Assembly: GCA_028288405.1 (NCBI GenBank)
Contig: JAQBNS010000056.1
Location: 1-52,626 of the forward strand
From: Chitinophagaceae bacterium
GTDB taxonomy: Bacteria; Bacteroidota; Bacteroidia; Cytophagales; Cytophagaceae
Direction: 5' to 3'
Length of the DNA stretch: 52,626 bases
Under the pieces are notes generated by a model. The model was not told the origin of the DNA. It worked only from the letters and a program-made list of their open reading frames with translations, and made no database searches. A program made the translations under genes and the position numbers. Within the stretch, counting starts at the first letter, position 1. The number at the start of each line of letters is the position of its first letter. Below are positions 1-7,921 of the stretch, piece by piece.

Positions 1-1
1 G

Positions 2-535
2 GATTCTCTGACTCAGATATATGCTGAGACACCTTGTATGATCTATTATGTAGGAAATGAAATCGTAAAGCTCAAACAAGGCAATTACACCTTTGTTGAT
101 ATTCCCTATCTCGAAATCAAAAACCAAGAGCTGAAAGACGGACCATTGACAAGTTTTTATGTCATGCTCGGCTATTGTTTACTCGTCCTCCTTGTCACAT
201 TAGCCATTCCTGAATTTGCCAAATGGACTAAACGAAAGACCGGACAATTGATTTTAAAAATTCCCTACACCAAAGAAATCGGCGATGGATTGTTTGAATA
301 TAAGTATATGGGAAATGAAGCGCTGATCCATCTTGAAGTCTATTTTAATTTTTCAAAAACAGGTAACAAAAACATGATCACGGTCTACTTCCCGCGTCCT
401 GAAAATCTTGTCCAGCCTGTCAAAATGGGAATAGATTCTTTTCAGGGCGAGAAATATTATAACTTTACTCACAGAATTATATTTTTGTTGAACTATAAAA
501 AACTACAACAGAAAATAGAATCGAAATTTGTATAA
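2..535 (+). CDS. Hypothetical membrane protein, 5' end outside the window
   Basis: The reading frame is open from base 2 through the first ATG at 38 to the stop at 535, so the gene most likely begins upstream of the window. Counting from the ATG at 38, residues about 40-58 form one hydrophobic, membrane-spanning segment (LGYCLLVLLVTLAIP). A basic stretch and a roughly 100-residue beta-rich soluble domain follow. I recognise no family. It may be a single-pass protein with a cytoplasmic C-terminal domain. Confidence 0.6.
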   Translation, partial: DSLTQIYAETPCMIYYVGNEIVKLKQGNYTFVDIPYLEIKNQELKDGPLTSFYVMLGYCLLVLLVTLAIPEFAKWTKRKTGQLILKIPYTKEIGDGLFEYKYMGNEALIHLEVYFNFSKTGNKNMITVYFPRPENLVQPVKMGIDSFQGEKYYNFTHRIIFLLNYKKLQQKIESKFV

Positions 536-550
536 GCTTCGTTGTATTCC

Positions 551-565
551 TTCGCCGGCGCTAAC
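551..565. repeat. Partial copy of GC-rich palindromic repeat (family A)
   Basis: The string CGCCGGCGCTAAC matches the right half of the palindrome seen complete at 11217-11246. It lies between two genes in the same orientation. Confidence 0.45.
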
Positions 566-607
566 AGCAATCATCAAATAAAAAAACTTTGTTTTAATTA
601 AGATTTT

Positions 608-1105
608 ATGAACATACAAGAAAAAATTTCCGAACTGGGATTAATTTTACCTCCACCAAGCAAACCCGGAGGTAATTATGTTTCTATGAACATCAGAGAA
701 AACATCGCCTACCTTGCCATTCAACTTCCTAAAGACGGAAGCAACTGGTTGTACAAAGGAAGAATCGGTGCAGAATTCAGTAATGAAGAAGGTTACAAAG
801 CCATGCAATTATGTGCGCTGAATGTATTGTCACATATAGAACATTCGATCGGACTTGATCGTTTGGTAGGCTTGAATCACATGGATGCCTATTACCAAGC
901 CTCTCCGGATTGGGAAGACGATGCACCAAAAGTCGTAGATGGTGCTTCGGATTTGTTCGTCACAGTGTTGGGAGATAAAGGCAAACATAGCCGGGCTATT
1001 TTTGGCGTAGACAAACTACCCAGAAATTTTGCTGCGGGTATCACTTGTTCACTCACCCTGCACGAATGCCGGCACCCATATCTATCGACACTAGCAAAAC
1101 CATAA
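608..1105 (+). CDS. RidA/YjgF-family protein with an extended C-terminus
   Basis: The opening IQEKISELGLILPPP, the central YKGRIGAEFSNEEGYKAMQLCALNVLSHIE and the late GASDLFVTVLGDKGKHSRAIFGV are the signature of the YjgF/RidA branch of about 150 residues. Classical RidA hydrolyses reactive enamines and imines, but this branch lacks a firmly assigned substrate. The usual family ending is a beta strand shortly after LPRNFAAG. Here about 13 further residues (HECRHPYLSTLAKP) are encoded by a copy of the family A palindrome. The fold is probably complete and the tail is an acquired extension. Upstream sequence is AT-rich with no obvious Shine-Dalgarno. Confidence 0.8.
   Translation: MNIQEKISELGLILPPPSKPGGNYVSMNIRENIAYLAIQLPKDGSNWLYKGRIGAEFSNEEGYKAMQLCALNVLSHIEHSIGLDRLVGLNHMDAYYQASPDWEDDAPKVVDGASDLFVTVLGDKGKHSRAIFGVDKLPRNFAAGITCSLTLHECRHPYLSTLAKP
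1066..1100. repeat. Palindromic repeat family A, copy within the 3' end of the RidA-like gene
   Basis: ATGCCGGCACCCATATCTA followed by TCGACACTAGCAAAAC aligns with the copy at 7868-7899 (ATGGCGCCGGTATCTATCGG, then TACTAGCAAAAC). It covers the last codons of the upstream gene. Confidence 0.55.
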
Positions 1106-1140
1106 TACTAATCATAACCAATACGTTTAACCTTTTTTAT

Positions 1141-1917
1141 ATGAAACCAACTCCTCTGATCGTCCTTCTGCTTCTCTTCCTTTTTTCCTGTAAAAAGAAT
1201 GGAGATGTAAACCCCTCACCTAATGCTGTTGACGATCTGTATCTCATGTATGATCCGGATACGGTGAAAATATGTCCTGTATTGGAAAACGACCATTATA
1301 CTGGCAAAGCCATTATACCTGATTTCGGTTATATAGCCATCTATGGCAAATTTGAAGTCATAGATCCTGATTCCGCTATCTTGTTTACCCCTTTTAAAAA
1401 CGCCTACGGAAATTTTGATTGCACCTATACCTTCAATGACAAAAACGGTAGTGCGAAAGGACACCTAAGGGTGAAGCGCGGTACAGATGCTCAGATCACA
1501 ACATCAAATATTATAAGTCAATTTGCCAACCGTAGTATCGATCCATCACCAGACGAGCAAGTATATTATCTCTATGCGATAGACGGAGATACTTCTTATT
1601 TTTATCATAATACCGACTATGAATACGTTCAATTTAATTTAAAAAGTGAGATTGAAATTAACTCCTCTCACCTTCCCACTATAGAGAGCAATATTATGTA
1701 TTACGACTACTATAACGAGGCTAACTACAGCATAGATACAGATGGCATCATACATGCGACCGACACCTCCGACAATGAAGTGAGTCTAAAAATGCTGGGC
1801 ACCTTTTCAGACATAGCCAAAAAGCCTGATCTCTCAGGTAACCTGCAAGTGAGAGGCTTTACCATAGGATATAATGGAAAAGTTTATGATTTTGCCATTG
1901 CGTATGAATTAAATTAA
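1141..1917 (+). CDS. Lipoprotein with an Ig/tandem-95-like domain
   Basis: I chose the ATG at 1141 because it places a signal peptide and lipobox at the N-terminus: hydrophobic LIVLLLLFLFSC, then KK after the lipidated Cys. The ATG at 1045 would bury the signal. Residues about 25-115 (AVDDLYLMYDPDTVKICPVLEND, then FTPFKNAYGNFDCTYTFND) resemble the cadherin-like repeats of tandem-95 surface proteins, where a VLxND motif and a TYTxxD strand recur. The C-terminal 140 residues are unfamiliar. It is probably anchored in the outer membrane; binding partners are unknown. Confidence 0.65.
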   Translation: MKPTPLIVLLLLFLFSCKKNGDVNPSPNAVDDLYLMYDPDTVKICPVLENDHYTGKAIIPDFGYIAIYGKFEVIDPDSAILFTPFKNAYGNFDCTYTFNDKNGSAKGHLRVKRGTDAQITTSNIISQFANRSIDPSPDEQVYYLYAIDGDTSYFYHNTDYEYVQFNLKSEIEINSSHLPTIESNIMYYDYYNEANYSIDTDGIIHATDTSDNEVSLKMLGTFSDIAKKPDLSGNLQVRGFTIGYNGKVYDFAIAYELN

Positions 1918-1944
1918 GCTGGCACCGACGGACGTCGGCTAGCT
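1918..1944. repeat. Palindromic repeat family A copy
   Basis: GCTGGCACCGACGGACGTCG followed by GCTAGCT directly abuts the upstream stop codon. The arms CCGAC and GTCGG pair around GGAC. Confidence 0.55.
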
Positions 1945-2048
1945 GATGGAATTAATAACAAACCCCAGGCAGAATAATCTTCTGCTTCACTTGCGCCAGT
2001 ATAAAACATAGCCCACGCTTCAATAACATTATTCATCCGCTAATAATT

Positions 2049-2540
2049 ATGGAAGTATACAAAATTGATATAAAACATCAGCTTCTGTCCATAAGACCCT
2101 GCATCAACCTGCTCTTGTTTCAATTGGTTATTGGGATAATTTTATATTTTCTGATGGAGGAAAAAACTGTACTGGTTATTGCCATTTTATTCGGCATATT
2201 TAATTTCATCATAGTATCCCCTCTCCAAATTAATTACTTCATGCTCAATCATGCTACTCAATTGACCGTGGATAGGTTAAATAAAACATTCACTCTTCAA
2301 CAAGATGGGCACAACTATCATTATGATTTTACCGATGTAACTACTGAGCGATTGGTTTCCGCTGAGGTAAAAATAAAGTATACAAACAACCCTTTTAATG
2401 GCTATGGTGGTGTGAAAATAATGACTAATGATGGAAAAATATTTTATATTTCATCTCTTATGGCCGATCCGTTTGATTTTCCACTACCTATAAAATTTGA
2501 TAAAAAAGGACTTCCCTGGTTCCCTAAACATAAATTATAA
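2049..2540 (+). CDS. Small two-TM membrane protein of unknown function
   Basis: This 163-residue protein has two adjacent hydrophobic helices at about residues 18-36 and 40-58. A beta-rich C-terminal half follows (LTVDRLNKTFTLQQDGHNYHY), like the small PH-like tails of bacterial membrane proteins. It is the first gene of a tight plus-strand run, with 12 bases to the next gene. I recognise no specific family. Confidence 0.6.
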   Translation: MEVYKIDIKHQLLSIRPCINLLLFQLVIGIILYFLMEEKTVLVIAILFGIFNFIIVSPLQINYFMLNHATQLTVDRLNKTFTLQQDGHNYHYDFTDVTTERLVSAEVKIKYTNNPFNGYGGVKIMTNDGKIFYISSLMADPFDFPLPIKFDKKGLPWFPKHKL

Positions 2541-2552
2541 TTTAACTAAATT

Positions 2553-3098
2553 ATGAGAAAGATAATCGCCGCCATCAATCTGACAATTGACGGGTTTTGT
2601 GATCATACGGCAGGAATACCGGACGAAGAAATTCATGATCATTATACAGAACTTTTAGGTCAGGGAGATGCTATTCTATACGGCAGAATAACCTACGAAC
2701 TGATGAAGTTCTGGCAACCGCTGATCAAAAATCCTTCCGGTGAAAAATCAATGGATGACTTCGCTGTGGCTATAGACAAAATTCCAAAAATTGTCTTTTC
2801 CCATACACTTAAAAATACAGAATGGAACAGCGCGAAACTGGCTAATCAATCGCTTGAAGAAACAGTGAAAGCATTAAAACAGCAAGCGGGCAGAGACATT
2901 TTCATCGGCAGTCGAAGTTTGATTGTAGAACTCACAAACCTTCATTTAATTGATGAATACCAGCTTTGTATTCATCCTGTGGTAGTAGGAAAAGGCTTGC
3001 CTTTGTTTGACAAAATAAACGACCGAACAGTTTTCAAATTGTTAAAGACAAAAAACTTTCACTCGGGAGCAGTCATACATTACTATCAACGAGCTTAA
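2553..3098 (+). CDS. Dihydrofolate reductase-like / RibD C-terminal domain protein
   Basis: The N-terminus MRKIIAAINLTIDGF, the middle ILYGRITYELMKFWQP and the later IFIGSRSLIVELTNLHLIDEYQLCI match the RibD C-terminal (DHFR-fold) family, which binds NADPH. At 181 residues it is the usual stand-alone length. Members are usually annotated as dihydrofolate reductase family proteins, and few have a proven substrate. It sits 12 bases after the membrane protein and 12 bases before the Arr fusion, so the three are probably cotranscribed. Confidence 0.82.
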   Translation: MRKIIAAINLTIDGFCDHTAGIPDEEIHDHYTELLGQGDAILYGRITYELMKFWQPLIKNPSGEKSMDDFAVAIDKIPKIVFSHTLKNTEWNSAKLANQSLEETVKALKQQAGRDIFIGSRSLIVELTNLHLIDEYQLCIHPVVVGKGLPLFDKINDRTVFKLLKTKNFHSGAVIHYYQRA

Positions 3099-3110
3099 AT
3101 TATTACAGTC

Positions 3111-3854
3111 ATGGAATTCAACCCCAGCAACAAGGTTGTTCAGCTCTGCCTTCAAGGTATGAGTACGGAAGAAAAAGGCAAACCGGAAGAGGCATACCAA
3201 CTGTTTCTTCAAGCCTGGAATGAAGCGGTAAAAGGCTTTGAAAAATTCATTGCCTCCTATTATCTAGCTCACCGTCAAAAAAATAGTTCTGAGAAATTAA
3301 AATGGTTCGAAACGGCCTTGCAGCTGGCGTTAAAAATAAATGACGACTCTGTGAACAGTGCTTTGCCTTCTTTGTATTTAAACATTGCCAAATGTTATGA
3401 TGAATTACACGATCCTGACAAGGCAAAAATTAATTATGAATGGTCAGCTTCCTTTAAGGATAAACCATCCGACAAAGGCCCCTTTTATCATGGCACGAAA
3501 GCAGATCTGCAAGTTGGCGATTTGCTGACGGCAGGTGGCAGTTCTAATTACAAAGCCGAACTGAAAATGAATCACATTTATTTCACAGCGCTGGTTAACG
3601 GGGCGGGACTTGCTGCTGCCTTAGCAAAAAACGATGGACGGGAACGTGTTTATATTGTTGAACCGACCGGGATTTTTGAAAACGATCCGAATGTTACCGA
3701 TAAAAAATTTCCGGGCAATCCGACTCGCTCCTATCGCTCTGAAGCACCATTAAAAATCATTGGTGAAGTGACAGATTGGGTGAGACAAACGCCAGAGGAA
3801 ATTCAAAGATGGCGTGAAAAATTGGCCAACAATAAAGGTGATATTATTAATTAA
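3111..3854 (+). CDS. arr: TPR-like domain fused to rifampin ADP-ribosyltransferase (Arr) domain
   Basis: Residues about 1-118 are helical and TPR-like, with repeated A-Y/F-K/N spacing (EEAYQLFLQAWNEA, then SLYLNIAKCYDELHD). Residues about 122-247 are a full Arr domain: GPFYHGTKADLQVGDLL carries the NAD-binding His, followed by NHIYFTA and by DPNVTDKKFPGNPTRSYRS with the conserved Asp region. Arr transfers ADP-ribose from NAD to rifamycins and inactivates them. Stand-alone Arr is about 140 residues, so the helical half is an addition that could alter the target. Known for the family: rifampin modification. Inferred: activity here. Confidence 0.82.
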   Translation: MEFNPSNKVVQLCLQGMSTEEKGKPEEAYQLFLQAWNEAVKGFEKFIASYYLAHRQKNSSEKLKWFETALQLALKINDDSVNSALPSLYLNIAKCYDELHDPDKAKINYEWSASFKDKPSDKGPFYHGTKADLQVGDLLTAGGSSNYKAELKMNHIYFTALVNGAGLAAALAKNDGRERVYIVEPTGIFENDPNVTDKKFPGNPTRSYRSEAPLKIIGEVTDWVRQTPEEIQRWREKLANNKGDIIN

Positions 3855-3996
3855 TTTCCAGGATGCTCCCTAGATCAAGCGTCCCGCTCGGATTAAAAGT
3901 AGGAATAGAAAGTTTTAATTAAATGGGAATAAAAGTACATTCATAGAAACAATTCGCTGTCACCGATATAAACTGAATTAAACTTAAGTACCAACC

Positions 3997-4446
3997 ATGG
4001 CAAAGAGTAAATTAATCATGCACAATATGGGTATCGTGGTAGAGTCGCTCGATAATGCCATATCCTTTTTTTCAGAGATAGGTCTCACGCTCGAAGGCAG
4101 AGCCATCATCGAAGGTGAATGGGCCGGACGGGTGACCGGACTTGGAGATCAGAAGGTAGAGATTGCGATGATGGTAACTCCGGATGGACACAGCCGCCTT
4201 GAAATTTCTCAGTTTATCAGACCAGTCGTTGTTTCAGATCACAGAAATGCGCCGGTGAATGCCCTTGGCTATTTACGTCTCATGTTTACCGTTGAAAACC
4301 TTGATGAACTCATATCCAGACTCACCAGTCAGGGTGCGCAGCTTGTTGGAGAGGTGGTGCAATACGAGAATATCTACAGGCTTTGCTACATCCGCGGTAA
4401 CGACGGGCTTCTCGTTGGATTGGCAGAAGAACTCGGCAATAAATAA
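3997..4446 (+). CDS. VOC (glyoxalase/bleomycin resistance) superfamily protein
   Basis: It begins HNMGIVVESLDNAISFFSEIG, the standard VOC start with a metal-binding His. A second beta-alpha-beta half (LRLMFTVENLDELISRLTSQG) ends in DGLLVGLAEEL, which carries the usual C-terminal Glu. At 149 residues the length is typical. Substrate cannot be told from sequence. It is convergent with the large gene on its right and shares the terminator at 4492-4526. Confidence 0.8.
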   Translation: MAKSKLIMHNMGIVVESLDNAISFFSEIGLTLEGRAIIEGEWAGRVTGLGDQKVEIAMMVTPDGHSRLEISQFIRPVVVSDHRNAPVNALGYLRLMFTVENLDELISRLTSQGAQLVGEVVQYENIYRLCYIRGNDGLLVGLAEELGNK

Positions 4447-4491
4447 GTCTCTCACTGGAATATTTCTCTAGCGAGAGCATCCTATATGACT

Positions 4492-4526
4492 AAAAAAAAC
4501 CGCCGGAAATACCGGCGGTTTTTTTT
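4492..4526. terminator. Bidirectional Rho-independent terminator
   Basis: A run of eight A, CCGCCGG, a 5-base loop AAATA, CCGGCGG and a run of eight T form a perfect hairpin that works on both strands. It lies between convergent genes ending at 4446 and 4547. Confidence 0.93.
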
Positions 4527-4546
4527 ATACCTATAATACACTCCAT

Positions 4547-7360
4547 TTATCTTTTTACAAAACGCAGCACCTGCCGCTCGTTGTCAGCTGTAAATATAAG
4601 CGTATAGCTTCCGGCAGCTAAAGAAGAAACATCAATACTTTCATTTCCATTGGCACTGTAAACTTCTTTACCTACAATATCTAGGATAGAGATGTGACCG
4701 GTGCCAATATCCATGCCTGATGAAAGGTGTAAGATATTTTCAGTAGGATTAGGATACAAGGTCAAGGCATTACCGGATGCTGACGCATCGCTTGTCGCCT
4801 CATCATTCGATGTACGGGCTGTAGTCTGTTTTGTAATGCGGATCCAGTTGATGTTCCAGCCACCTGCCGGTGCGTAAACACCCACACTATAAGTACCGGC
4901 ATTTACATTCACGACATGAGAAATCGTCTGCCAGGTCTGCCATCCGCCGGTTGCGGGAATAGCAAGCGTTCCCAGTTGTATAGAACCGTTGTTGAGGTCA
5001 AGCGATAAACTGGCACCGCTAACACTGGCCACTCTGTATTCTATCTTGTAGGCTCCGCTGGTAGGGAAAATAATTCCTGCATAGGCCATCCAGTCTCCGC
5101 CGTCGATCCAGCCTACATTTAGGCCACCGTCAGCATCTGAAGTAGATTCCGTTTGTATGCCGCTCATGCTGCTGTAACTTTCCGCTTGTATCAATACAGC
5201 CGAAGGATTACTTGGCGGAGGTGTAGAGGTAGTGACTTCTTCCAATAACCATTGCACACTGGCCCAGGTCGTATTGATCGCCGTATGTTGCGCGTAACCG
5301 TATAGGTTTTCAATGTTGATGTATTGCGTGGACTGCCATGCATTTCTAAAACGTACATAACCATCGCCTGTATTTTCAATCGCCCAACGTGAACTGTACC
5401 ATCCTGATGTTCTGGCTGTAGCTTCTACATAGTTTAACAGATGTTCGACGTGCATGTATTCACCGGTCGCACGGTTTTTAATTTCCATGTTTCCGCCACC
5501 CACATCTTCCAGTGTCCATTGGTACGATTGATCAGTGCCCGTGCCGTAGCTTACCTGGTTACCGCCATCGTACAGATAGAACGCAGGCTGCCATCTGTTT
5601 TTAATACGGTAGTATTTGATGACTGTACCACCACCTGCAGTAACTGTTACCGTTGAAGTTGCCGTTTTATTCTGATCCACTGTAATAGCGGTGATCGTCG
5701 CATTACCCGCTCCTACTGCCGTTACGGTACCGCTGCTGTTAACAGTAGCCACCGCCGTATTGCTGCTGTTCCAGTTGACCGTTTTATTGCAAGCATTGGA
5801 CGGAGCTACTGTAGCGGTCAGTTGGCTTGTCTGTCCGGCGGAGAGACTCTGTGAGCCGGTGTTCAGACTGATGCCCGTCACAGTGACACAAGGCGTATTG
5901 CTGATGGTCAGTACCAGTGTCTTCGTATCGGAGCCGCCGCCATTCGTTGCTTTAATCGTGACGTTGCTTGTTGCAGCAGTTGTAGGTGTTCCACTGATCA
6001 CGCCGTTAGAGGTGTTGACAGATAAGCCGGCCGGTAAACCGGTAGCGCTGTAACTTGTCGGCGCATTTGAAGCGGTGATGGTATAGTTGAAGGCACTTCC
6101 AACATTTCCAGAAGCGGACAGACTGCTCGTAATAACCGGAACAGCTGTTACACAAGTACCATCGTTTTCAATTGTACACATCAGTGCCACGGCATTGCTG
6201 ATCTGCAAGGCTGCGAAATATTTGTAGACCTGGTCGAGCTTGGTTTTTACGGACGCATTGCCTGCGTATTTTTTTCTCAAGTTATAGTAGCGTGTCACCT
6301 GCTTCAAGTCGCTCTCTGTATAAGGCACGCCGGTGAATTGTTGCAGCTTCACCAGGAAGCTGTAGCCGAATTCCTGAGTCGGTTCAAACATGGTACCTTC
6401 TCCATAATCGTTCCATGTCGCCAACTGAATGATGTCTACAACGCTGCTGTATTGATTGGCAAGATTCAGCATTTGATTCAGCGTGCCTGTACCGTTGAAA
6501 GGAATGTTGAACAGTGTTTGTCCCGCTCCGCCCTGCGCATAAAAATCATTGAACCCCGGATAAGCCACGCCCATCGCTGTTCTCAGGCCAGGTGCACGGT
6601 TTCTGTAAAAGTTCTCCACCTGTGTCGCGTGATCGCTTGTACCCGGTGACTGATAAGGCCAGGCATATTCACCATCAGCAATACCTCCTACTTCACCGTT
6701 CTGGTATTCGAGCGGAAGTAATTCCGCATCAATGCCGGACATGATCGTGTTCCATCCCGATGCGTACTGGATAGAGGTAGGACCGAAGATACCGACAAGA
6801 GGACTGTTCGAAGGACCGAAGCGGAAATAGTTGGAGCGGTTGAAATAATTGTCACGCGCATACAGCATACTGTTGCGTTGCGTATTGACATCTCCGCCGG
6901 TAAAACGGTCTTCTACTACTAATCCGAATTTCAATCCCGCAGGAGCAGTGCCATTGACAATAGCGTTAGAGTTTCGCAGGTTGGAATTGATGTCGCCTAC
7001 TGTACCGGCAGTACCGTACCAGTCGATCAACACACCGTCCACGCCCGATAGTTTCATCAGCAATAACTGGTAATCGACAACGTCCGGATCGCTGCTGTCG
7101 TAAGGACCGATCTGCGGATAATAGTTGGAAGCAATTTGTCTTTTACCGGAGCCATCGACAATGTTGGGATTCTTGTTTTGCATTTTCCAGTGATAGCCCC
7201 AATTGCCTGCACCCAATGTCATAGGCCCGTCGAACCAGGGCATCATATGCATGTAGATGGGTTTGGAATTTGATTTCTGTACATTTACAGGTGATTGTCC
7301 CACTACAAGAGAGGGCAATCCTATAATAAGTAATACGAGTAGAAGGAGCTGTTTTTTCAT
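4547..7360 (-). CDS. Secreted GH99/GH71-like glycan hydrolase with Ig, ricin-like, CBM6 and T9SS domains
   Basis: I chose the start at 7360 (MKKQLLLLVLLIIGLPSLVVGQ) because it opens directly with a signal peptide. Residues about 30-400 resemble the GH71/GH99 (beta/alpha)8 domain (PIYMHMMPWFDGP, YQLLLMKLSGVDGVLIDWYG, LATWNDYGEG), which acts on alpha-mannosides or alpha-glucans. A PIG-type Ig domain follows (about 410-490), then a Big_2 domain (about 495-575), a ricin-like beta-trefoil (about 585-720, repeated YxRIKNRW and YxRFRNAW), a CBM6 (about 735-850, IQAESYSSMSG, NINWIRI) and a T9SS type A sorting domain (LYPNPTENIL). It is exported by T9SS and probably surface-bound or released. Substrate specificity is inferred only. 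Confidence 0.8.
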   Translation of the reverse strand: MKKQLLLLVLLIIGLPSLVVGQSPVNVQKSNSKPIYMHMMPWFDGPMTLGAGNWGYHWKMQNKNPNIVDGSGKRQIASNYYPQIGPYDSSDPDVVDYQLLLMKLSGVDGVLIDWYGTAGTVGDINSNLRNSNAIVNGTAPAGLKFGLVVEDRFTGGDVNTQRNSMLYARDNYFNRSNYFRFGPSNSPLVGIFGPTSIQYASGWNTIMSGIDAELLPLEYQNGEVGGIADGEYAWPYQSPGTSDHATQVENFYRNRAPGLRTAMGVAYPGFNDFYAQGGAGQTLFNIPFNGTGTLNQMLNLANQYSSVVDIIQLATWNDYGEGTMFEPTQEFGYSFLVKLQQFTGVPYTESDLKQVTRYYNLRKKYAGNASVKTKLDQVYKYFAALQISNAVALMCTIENDGTCVTAVPVITSSLSASGNVGSAFNYTITASNAPTSYSATGLPAGLSVNTSNGVISGTPTTAATSNVTIKATNGGGSDTKTLVLTISNTPCVTVTGISLNTGSQSLSAGQTSQLTATVAPSNACNKTVNWNSSNTAVATVNSSGTVTAVGAGNATITAITVDQNKTATSTVTVTAGGGTVIKYYRIKNRWQPAFYLYDGGNQVSYGTGTDQSYQWTLEDVGGGNMEIKNRATGEYMHVEHLLNYVEATARTSGWYSSRWAIENTGDGYVRFRNAWQSTQYINIENLYGYAQHTAINTTWASVQWLLEEVTTSTPPPSNPSAVLIQAESYSSMSGIQTESTSDADGGLNVGWIDGGDWMAYAGIIFPTSGAYKIEYRVASVSGASLSLDLNNGSIQLGTLAIPATGGWQTWQTISHVVNVNAGTYSVGVYAPAGGWNINWIRITKQTTARTSNDEATSDASASGNALTLYPNPTENILHLSSGMDIGTGHISILDIVGKEVYSANGNESIDVSSLAAGSYTLIFTADNERQVLRFVKR

Positions 7361-7610
7361 AGCGGGGATCATTTATATTACTATTTGAATAAATAATATA
7401 CTTTTTCAAATGAGCCTATAAATATGAATAATCCATAATAATATAGCAATATAATGAGATGACGGTTTTAAAATATAACATAAGCAACTAACTTACAAAT
7501 AATTAAAATCAGGTAATGTATAATTAGTAAAGTGAAAATATGAAGGGAATGAATGGCATTTAAGCAGCCTGATTGTTAGATGAACATCCTCTGCTTATAT
7601 TATACAACAC

Positions 7611-7640
7611 CCGCTGGCGCCAACACCTATTGGAGCTAAC
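7611..7640. repeat. Palindromic repeat family A copy, upstream of the 68-codon ORF
   Basis: CCGCTGGCGCCAACACCTAT followed by TGGAGCTAAC forms arms GCGCCAA and TTGGAGC around CACCTA. Together with the copy at 7868 it brackets a small ORF. Confidence 0.65.
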
Positions 7641-7652
7641 CAAGTAGAAACT

Positions 7653-7859
7653 ATGCAACTCATCAGACCAAAAATTATAGGAACATTAAAAATAACAAAG
7701 ATGATGGCAGGAAATCTCGCTGTTGTAAACGATATTAAAAGCACGCCAAATAAAATCATTATTCCCTGCCGATCATTGGAGCATGGGCAAGAAATTATTG
7801 AACAACTTAAAAACACACCTGCTGGGGAAATGATTTATATAAATAATTTAAAACACTAA
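7653..7859 (+). CDS. 68-residue orphan protein flanked by family A palindromes
   Basis: An ATG-initiated ORF of 68 codons (MQLIRPKIIGTLKITKMMAG; ending LKNTPAGEMIYINNLKH). No family is recognised. Support for it being a real or once-real gene comes from a decayed second copy of its 3' end at 9480-9548, which preserves the amino acids (LKNTAPVELIYINNLKH) while third codon positions have changed. Both copies are followed by the same palindrome. It has little sign of a ribosome binding site. It may be cargo of a small mobile palindromic cassette. Confidence 0.5.
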   Translation: MQLIRPKIIGTLKITKMMAGNLAVVNDIKSTPNKIIIPCRSLEHGQEIIEQLKNTPAGEMIYINNLKH

Positions 7860-7867
7860 GTTCTCCA

Positions 7868-7899
7868 ATGGCGCCGGTATCTATCGGTACTAGCAAAAC
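7868..7899. repeat. Palindromic repeat family A copy, downstream of the 68-codon ORF
   Basis: ATGGCGCCGGTATCTATCGG followed by TACTAGCAAAAC. The arms GCGCCG and CGGTAC are partly paired, and the tail CTAGCAAAAC is shared with the copy at 1066-1100. Confidence 0.65.
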
Positions 7900-7921
7900 A
7901 TTCATCTTTTAAATTCTTACC

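Noticed and set aside
1216-1464. Minus-strand ORF opposite the Ig-like lipoprotein
   Set aside because: It has no signal peptide, no recognisable motif and is fully covered by a well-supported gene.
3855-3996. GC-rich stretch resembling a family A palindrome
   Set aside because: CCCGCTCGGATT lacks both the TGGCGCC core and the CTAACAAAAC tail.
5691-6053. Plus-strand ORF of 120 codons inside the GH99-like gene
   Set aside because: It is an antisense shadow of the Ig and Big_2 coding region, with low-complexity composition.
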